A DNA stretch of 64,000 bases, taken from assembly GCF_947507565.1 (NCBI RefSeq), contig NC_089186.1, positions 1,302,001 through 1,366,000 on the forward strand. Direction: 5' to 3'. The notes under the pieces were generated by a model. That model did not search any database. It was not told where the DNA came from and saw only the letters and a program-made list of their open reading frames with translations. This document shows, piece after piece, positions 57,701 to 64,000 of the stretch. Origin of the DNA: Oscarella lobularis. Taxonomy: Eukaryota; Porifera; Homoscleromorpha; Homosclerophorida; Oscarellidae. Position 1 is the stretch's first letter; each line of letters opens with the position of its first letter. The translations under genes were made by a program, and so were the position numbers.

Positions 57701-58500
57701 TATCTGCGAATTTGCATTTTGCATGAATACGAAAACGTCATATGCTAAATATCATGCAGTGGCGGCGCGGAGGGTGCGTCTCGGAAACTAATTGAAGGGG
57801 TGCGTTGATTTCCTCTCATTTCCTAGCGACGCGCTCCGTACTAGTATACTTTAGACGCCGCGCTCAACTGCACGGCTACGGGTACGTTTATCGTTCGCTT
57901 TACCCGCCGCTAAGTTAACTATATATTGCTCCTATCGCCTCCCTTCAGTCCGTACGCCTGCGTCCGCGCGTCGTATCTCTTGCCGTCGAAAGTGAGTCCA
58001 TAGGACATCTGAATACGTGATCTCTATAGTTCCTCTTCATTTCGGTTTCTCTATAATGGGAATCATTTCTATTGCTGGTCTCTTCATTTCCTCTTGCCCA
58101 TCCATTCAGTTTGTCGGCGCCGCGCAATCGTTCAAGTAGCCTCGCTTAAGTCGCTTTCGCCAAGCCCTTCTTCCCCTCCCGTGTTTATACGGGAGATCAT
58201 GCAGCTAGGGAGAAGATCGAGGCTACTTTCAAGCACCACGCGTCTTTCAATCTATAGCAGGTTAAAATATGTGCATAAAGTCCTTACGAACCATAACTAA
58301 AAGAGTATTACTCTAAGCAGAGTGAGACACACTAAAAACTTGCCTTTACTGTTTCTGTTACTCGATCTGCTGTGTAGCAAGGTCCCAATGAGGAACCCAC
58401 TGTGGCCGTTGTCTTCATCTACGTCATCGCTGTTTCATTGGTCTCGTGAACGACCTCGATCGCTCTATAGGTAAGAAAAAACGCCGAGAATGTTCGTCTG
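57701..58500. other. No gene seen
   Basis: Mixed composition, G/C-rich at 57760-57960 and 58090-58190. Some frames open, none with recognisable content. Confidence 0.4.
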
Positions 58501-58509
58501 AGAAGTGGA

Positions 58510-59185
58510 AAAAGACGGTGAACGACACGCCGCTTAATTCGAATCGTCACTTGTCTGACGTCATCAAGGCCTCTGTTCGTTGCAAGGAGCCTCTCTCTCT
58601 AAGAGAACAAATCGATCTGGCGTCGGGGATGACTGCATGCTAGCTGGAATCAGCTATCTTCATCAACTCGGGCCCAACGGTATTTTGCACGGAGACATTC
58701 GCTCTACTAATGTTGTCGTGACGTCACTTATGGAGAAGAAAATTTGCGATTTGGGCGCGGCTCGCTTTGCTCAAGTCTGGCTCTCGGCTGGTCCTAGCTT
58801 CTGAGTCCCGAATATTTAGCTCCTGAACGAAGCCCGGAAAAAGCTAGGTCAACGCATGCACAACACGAACATGGCCGACGTTTACAGTTTGGCTGTTACT
58901 GTCATTGAATTGCTGATTCGACAGCATCCGGTTGTGAGTTGTCGAATTGAACATTCGTTGTAAGTGGCTCATCCCGACGTGAAGCAGATGTGTCGTCGGC
59001 TGATTGAAGAGGATCCGAGCGCGAGGCCTGGTGCAGGCGAGTTTTTGGCCGTATTGGAACGAATCCAAGGACTCATGCGCTTATATCGAGTGTGCTGCAA
59101 AAAGAATGGTGAAGGGGAAGTTTCGTGGAGAAGGACAGGTTAGTCTGGTTTTCGGCCCTTAGGCGCATCGTCGCATTGTGCAGTG
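58510..59185 (+). pseudogene. Dead kinase copy K5
   Basis: Very close to K1 at DNA level. Begins inside the kinase domain (VNDTPL, near 58518), lacks the codons between TPLR and LSDVI, has an inserted tgcatgc with stop near 58636, keeps HGDIRSTNVVV and CDLGAARF, then stops at 58803 and has further frame changes (for example near 58960 and 59080). K1 3' flank follows to about 59285. No glycine loop or coiled coil. Confidence 0.9.
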
Positions 59186-59299
59186 TTAATTTGTTTATTT
59201 TCTATTGTATCACTGACCTACCGTGACTATATCGTATTTATACGTGGTCTAATTATTGTTTTAGTGTAGCAAAGTGTTACAGCCTTAGCAATGAGGGTA

Positions 59300-60430
59300 C
59301 ACGTGTACAGTGTACTAAGCATGAAGGAAGCACTGAGACATTGATTTGACCATCTATGATTTGACTTTGATTAGTCAAGGAATGCGGTGCGCGTGCCTCG
59401 ATTCGAGGTCTCGTGACGCCCCTCCCACCCCTCCCCGACGGTGGGGTAGGTGGCTTTGTGTTTACTCGCCTATTCGCTTTCGCAGCCTTCGCCGGAGGCT
59501 GCTATCGCATCAATCCGAACACGATCCTCAGTAAAAACGATCGACTCCACCAGCAGCCTACTCACTACTCACGAAATCTCAGGAGCCGATCAACCTGATC
59601 ACCGCGGCGCCGAACGGCAATCTAATCACTCTAACCGAAGGCCGAAATGGCGGCAGCGATCGTCGGCGTGATCAGAGACTTGGCGGCGCCGTAATTACGT
59701 AGCGGGAACGATGTTCGGAATCAGTCACTGAGTCGGACTCCTGCCATGCCTGTCCGATCCCGTCGTTATTACTCATCAAATCGGAACTATAATACACGAT
59801 CGCTTTTTTTCGCCCAGACCTGGAGCAGGACTTCAGGTGAGCTGATTGGTTGATTAATTAATTAAATTATTAGGTATTGCTAATTAAATGTTGGGATATG
59901 TAGAAGATGCGTCTCGTCTTCTGCAGTCATTATCATGACATCATTGATGGACAGTCGTGGATGAAAACCGAAGAAGTGTATCTATAGTGACGGTGAGTAG
60001 GAGAAATAGCTCTGCGAATTAATTAATTAATTTTGAAATTGTCGTCAAAATTGCACTACATCAACGTTGTTTTGTTTAGATCACAGTCGTTTGTGGAATT
60101 CCGGGAATGCTCTACAATCGAACGAATGTCCGAGGAGATTGCTTACCCAATGAATGCCAGGTGACTCATTGAGCCAGGCCATAGCAGTACTTATATCAAA
60201 AGGTCAGATGTAATAAATTTCTTTTTTTCTCTTTACAGCCTGTTGAGTTGTCCGACTGAAGCATTCTCATTAGCATTCAAAATCAGTACAAATTTCACGG
60301 GGCAGCTCGTATGTTTGCGTTGAGCGTCGAGCTACGATCAAGGGAAGACGTGGGACGCTTGGAATTGTCTCGTCATTTGGCCAGAGGGAACCCATTCTTA
60401 CTCGTGCATGACCGTCATACCGAGCGGGAA
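59300..60430. other. Flank of K5, fragmentary coding-like pieces
   Basis: 59570-59700 reads EPINLITAAPNGNLITLTEG in one frame, and 60080-60160 could be an exon (ttttgtttag acceptor, ITVVCGIPGMLYN, cag-gtgact donor). 59690-59970 matches 23650-23990. No family recognised; likely relics. Confidence 0.4.
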
Positions 60431-60432
60431 GT

Positions 60433-60700
60433 CCGTTTTCCCGCTGATGATCTGCGCTGATATCTGACAATCTGATCACATGCGCTCGCGTCAGTGGGAA
60501 AATTTCGGCGCTTGCCAGACGATCTTGACTGCATTTGCAGACGCTTTCATCACAACTGCGCTCGTATGGTTGAAGTGGTGGAACAATGCAAATACACCTA
60601 CAGTGGGTCAGCTTCTACGATGGTTTGAGGAGTTTGAGATTAACCAAAGGGCAATCCTATTGAAATATGAATCACTGTATGGCCGTAAGTAGATATTTTT
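60433..60700 (+). pseudogene. Decayed death-domain exon
   Basis: FPADD-like start, WWNNANTPTVGQLLRWFEEF and NQRAILLKYESLYGR with a strong gtaagt donor at 60687, then the tttag-aagacgaaattcagtaag exon at about 60810. The C-terminal half is still in frame, the N-terminal half is not. Partner of 33795-34035. Confidence 0.7.
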
Positions 60701-60849
60701 ATTGTTGTTACTTTTTTGACCTATATGTAATTCTGAACTTTTGGCTGGCTGGCTGGCTGGCTTGAACGTTGCCGATTTTTTATTAATGATTGTTGTATTT
60801 TTTGTCTTTAGAAGACGAAATTCAGTAAGACGAATGGAAACATGGAAAA

Positions 60850-61440
60850 ATCGTCGCTCAATTAAATGAGTCAATGCAGGTTATTTAGCGCGCTTTGGCT
60901 CATTATGCTTTTGCGCTTTCTTTGCGATTTTTACACCGAGAAGGCCGTTTTCAAGCGGAATTCGACGTGACGACAAGACAAAATACCAACAGAAGTACAG
61001 TTTGGCAAGGTGAGGCCTCCTACGGGGAAACAGAAGCAAAACCTCTCATTCAGTCATTCACGATGTTAGGAATAATTCCCTTGACCACAATCGGGTTCCA
61101 GCTCGCCAAAACAAGCCGAAGGGGCCGTTTTCTCGGAGAACGCGTAAGATTCTTTGCGTTTGAAGCTCAGAATCTCATCGTAGACGCTATCATGCAGTTT
61201 CCTCCAACACTATCCTCACCACATGGAACAGTGAAACCTTGCTGATTCGCCGTATAGCAAGTGCATCTTCTTCACGAGAGCACAGCAGCATCGTCGATTG
61301 AAGGAGGAGTGGCCCAAAAAAAAGCGTACCGTCCATCGTAGATACAGGGTCTTGGTCTCCTTTTCCAAACGCGATATTGAGAAAATAGAACTCCCCATGC
61401 ACATGCATAGCTCTCACTTCTCTATAGACGTGTCATATAT
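60850..61440 (+). repeat. Death-domain downstream module, copy
   Basis: aattaaatgagtcaatgcaggttatttagcgcgctttggc through agctcagaatctcatcgtagacg; partner of 34925-35470. Confidence 0.7.
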
Positions 61441-62830
61441 AGCATATGATGGCTATTGAGTTCAAGGGACTAATTATAAGAAACGATGTGGCGAATCGAC
61501 GCGAAAAGTTTAGGTTCACTCGCGTTTTTGGTTGTGGTTTTTTTGACGTCGTAAATCTCTAGAGACGCCGTTGTTATATGTTTCGTATCGATTTGGAGCA
61601 AGTGATCGATGCGACGATCGATGCACGGTTGATTGGCGCGGGGGTAAGAACTTTTTCCCACTTCTCCTTGTCTTCTCCTCCACATATTCATAAGAGAAAC
61701 AGTGGCACTTGGAAGCATCGTCTATTGACTATTGTAATATAGCACAACTATTCCTTGGTTTGCCGGACGAACGTGACCTGTCACCTGACTCCGATTACGT
61801 TTTCTAGCCTGGTATAAAGAAGCACTCCTAAAGGGTCAACGTGCCTTCGCCTTCATCGAATTTACAAAGTATATTTCTTATTGCTCTGAATAAACTAATA
61901 ACACGTGATTGATTACTAGGAAGATAAACGTACTGTTTGACTGTTCTCCGAGGGCTGTAATTTCCGCTCAAGTTGGACATTAGTCATGCGGCTATTACCA
62001 ATCTCGTCAGACTCGACTACACGTGTGCGTGGAATCGTTTCTGAACGCTCATAGCCTTCTCCTGTAGGTATATTTACTTCAGAAATAAAAACATGATTTC
62101 TCTTTCTTTATTAATAGCTATGCGTTTGTTCAATCAATATTGATATGATGGCAACAAAGAAGAAACGCGTGAGGATGTGTTTTAGTAGAGGGAGTAGTAA
62201 TTTCAGGCTGGCTTTGATGTCTAGGAGACGTATAGTAAAGTCAGCGATGAGAGACGACTCGACAAGTGAAGAGAATGACGGATTGGTTTTGGCACGAAAT
62301 TTTGTAGTGTAGCAGGCGCATAACACGAGCACGCGTCGTTTCGTTGCGCGGGTGGGCACCCTGGGAGAGCTTAGGTTAGATTAGATAGGTTAGATTAGGG
62401 CACCGGCGGGGTGGTGCACCCCCGCGTGCGCTGCCGCCGCCATGGAGCACAGGGAGAGGTACAGACAATTTATTGAAATAAAGAAGAAAAAAATGACATG
62501 GTTTCCCCTCTTGCGCGGGCAGTTTATTTGACGGGGTCATGCCCAGGACCCCGAAAGGAGCAGTTTTTGAACGGGTCTTGCTCAGGACCCTTTGGATGCA
62601 GTTTTTTTTTCTTGGGAGGTCATGCCCAGGACCCCCGTTCCTACACAAAAGAATTAAATAAAGGAAGAGAAATGACAAAGAAGATATTACCTTCCAGATT
62701 ATTTCGTCGTCTGACTCAGTTATGCCTATTTTTAAAAACTAAGTCTTCTATGGTACGCTATACTAAAAAATTAGTGAATCTACGTCATCTCCCATCCAAA
62801 AATAGCCTTCTTATCACATTTGACTCAAAT
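61441..62830. other. Non-coding part of the right duplication block
   Basis: Matches 35471-36780: acacgtgattgattactaggaag, ttaggttagattagataggttagatt, and catgcccaggacccc twice. No gene recognised. Confidence 0.55.
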
Positions 62831-62835
62831 CCTCG

Positions 62836-63140
62836 CGTCGTCCTCCTGAGAACGTTAATTTCGTTATTGAATCAATAATTCGCCTCACCTTACCTGTTCG
62901 TCTTTCGCCTGTTTCTGATTCTTCTTTCGTGGAGGAGCGCGTGGAATCGTCTCGCCTTCCCCACCTAAAAACCAATAAAAATAAAAGCATACATATTTAT
63001 TTTGAATACGTACTTGGTTCCCATGACGTTCCACCGAGAAGTGACGCTCGACGCGTCGTCTTCAACTCTTCCTTATCATCGTCGATCGGAATCGTCGGAA
63101 TCCGACGAAGTGACGTCATCACCCGAATCATCTACTCCCT
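62836..63140 (-). CDS. Possible small basic/acidic gene, unrecognised
   Basis: Three exon-like pieces join in frame: about 63132-63015 (MIRVMTSLRRIPTIPIDDDK to RRASLLGGTSWEP, gtacgt donor), 62967-62893 (GEGETIPRAPPRKKNQ, gtaagg donor) and about 62855-62836 (EDDARI*). A further exon near 63470-63395 (SFTIVDARPISSTK, gtagtc donor) may precede. No domain, charged and probably disordered. Low confidence. Confidence 0.35.
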
Positions 63141-63499
63141 TTCCTATCCACCAAATATATTTAATTAAAAATCATATGACCTCAAATTCAATTTCAAAGA
63201 CGCACCCGTCGTGACGTCATGAGCGGCGGCAGAGGCGGTGGGCGGCGGAGGACGATTAAACAGCGCGCGAAATAAATTCCGGGAAGCCGGACTTCCTCTC
63301 CCTCTTCATTAGGCGACCATCCCACGTCCATACGCAACGAAATCGCAATAGAATCAATGCCCACTAACTATGCAATCGTTACTAGAGACTACCTTGGTTG
63401 AAGAAATGGGTCTCGCATCGACGATTGTAAACGATTTAGGAGAAGCAACGTCTCCTGCTACACACGTCAGAGACAATAGAAGCGTTAATCGTTATTTAT

Positions 63500-64000
63500 T
63501 TATATATTTATGAATTTGCCTGTGTTTGTTGATTTTTTCTCGAGCGAGTTGTGGCATTCGTTGCAGACACGTTCAAGACGTTCATCACCCGGTTTCGGCG
63601 TCTTGCCTTGAAAGACAACAAGATCGACTTTGTGACTCGAACACGTGGAGCAGACAACTTTGCCACAATTACGACACTGATGCTACAATAAGAAGATTAA
63701 TTATTATAATTGATTTTTAGGTATGTGTACCTTTCCATTGTATGATGAGAATTTCGCTTTTCGACAGACCATGCATTCCGTGACTTTTCCGTCTGGGACC
63801 CAAAAACAGCGCGAGTCACAAGTTGGATATTTTCATTTAATTAAAAAGATTTATGAGTTTTAATTAATTCTTGACCTTGGCCTTTTTGCGCTTTTGCCAT
63901 GAATTTTTTCAAATTCGATAGCCAATTGTTCTTGTCGCTCAAACTCGGCGCGAAAACGTGAAACGATTTATCGGTGTGATTAATTTGAAAAGCATCATCA
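63500..64000 (-). CDS. PH-FYVE protein (Phafin/PLEKHF- or FGD-like), N-terminus beyond window
   Basis: Endosomal PI3P-binding protein. At the right edge (about 63985-63890) the frame SFHVFAPSLSDKNNWLSNL is the last strand and C-terminal helix of a PH domain with its conserved Trp. After an intron, 63830-63735 reads FWVPDGKVTECMVCRKAKF, the FYVE WxxD motif and first Cys pair. After another intron, HQCRNCGKVVCSTCSSHK (63685-63630) and RVCNECH (63565-63545) complete the zinc ligands; RxHHCR appears as NGKHQCR, one His replaced by Gln and the basic patch weakened. The frame ends KFINI* at 63500. PH directly before FYVE fits Phafin or FGD; no RhoGEF part is visible. The acceptor of the middle exon is uncertain. 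A decayed copy is at 37580-37840. Confidence 0.8.

Noticed and set aside
60270-60479. Minus-strand frame MIRLSDISADHQRENGLPARY
   Set aside because: Covers the start of a decayed death-domain exon on the other strand.
1-64000. tRNA, rRNA or CRISPR arrays
   Set aside because: No cloverleaf with intact anticodon arm, no rRNA core and no regular spacer/repeat array was found by eye; short tRNAs could still be missed.

Overview
This is a piece of a compact invertebrate nuclear genome. Introns are mostly 40-70 bp with GT..AG ends, genes lie close together on both strands, and the conserved genes are animal housekeeping or signalling families: kinesin-3, ALIX/PDCD6IP, an acyl-CoA synthetase-like enzyme and a PH-FYVE protein. 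Death domains, ankyrin arrays, Roc-COR modules and TIR-like domains point to a basal metazoan. I suspect a sponge, possibly homoscleromorph because of the tiny introns, but this is inference; no species marker is visible.

Layout. 1-3133 (+) is the 3' half of a KIF13-like kinesin. 3306-23133 (+) is a tandem array alternating coiled-coil/TKL-type kinases (K1, K2, K3) with ALIX copies: an exon-1 relic, a broken copy 1 whose 3' exons read in frame towards K2, and a largely intact copy 2. A minus-strand group sits inside this array: a gene of uncertain family (5739-6725), an AMP-forming acyl-CoA synthetase-like gene (6997-9734) and a TIR-like/PDZ protein (9778-11253). A small + strand TIR-like gene follows (11636-12100). 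At 24.5-28.4 kb (+) is a decayed ankyrin-Roc-COR-death gene. Its two better preserved paralogues lie on the minus strand (39894-43835 and 45003-48997). 50.1-54.8 kb (-) is a long ankyrin/coiled-coil/kinase gene (K4) with several disabling lesions.

The remainder is a direct segmental duplication. About 29.8-38 kb corresponds to about 55.3-64 kb, each carrying one secreted fibrinogen-like gene (31110-32047 and 56362-57296), a decayed death-domain exon, a recurrent downstream module, and either an intact (right edge) or decayed (37.6 kb) PH-FYVE gene. Comparing the blocks exposes insertions with empty sites, a local inversion and a fifth, dead kinase copy.

Together the window looks like a fast-evolving, innate-immunity-type locus: TIR-like adaptors, Ank-Roco-death proteins and coiled-coil kinases multiply, invert, fuse with a neighbour (ALIX) and die. 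Functions are inferred from domain content only. Exon limits were read by eye from frame continuity, splice dinucleotides and comparison between paralogues within the window; boundaries may be off by a few bases.
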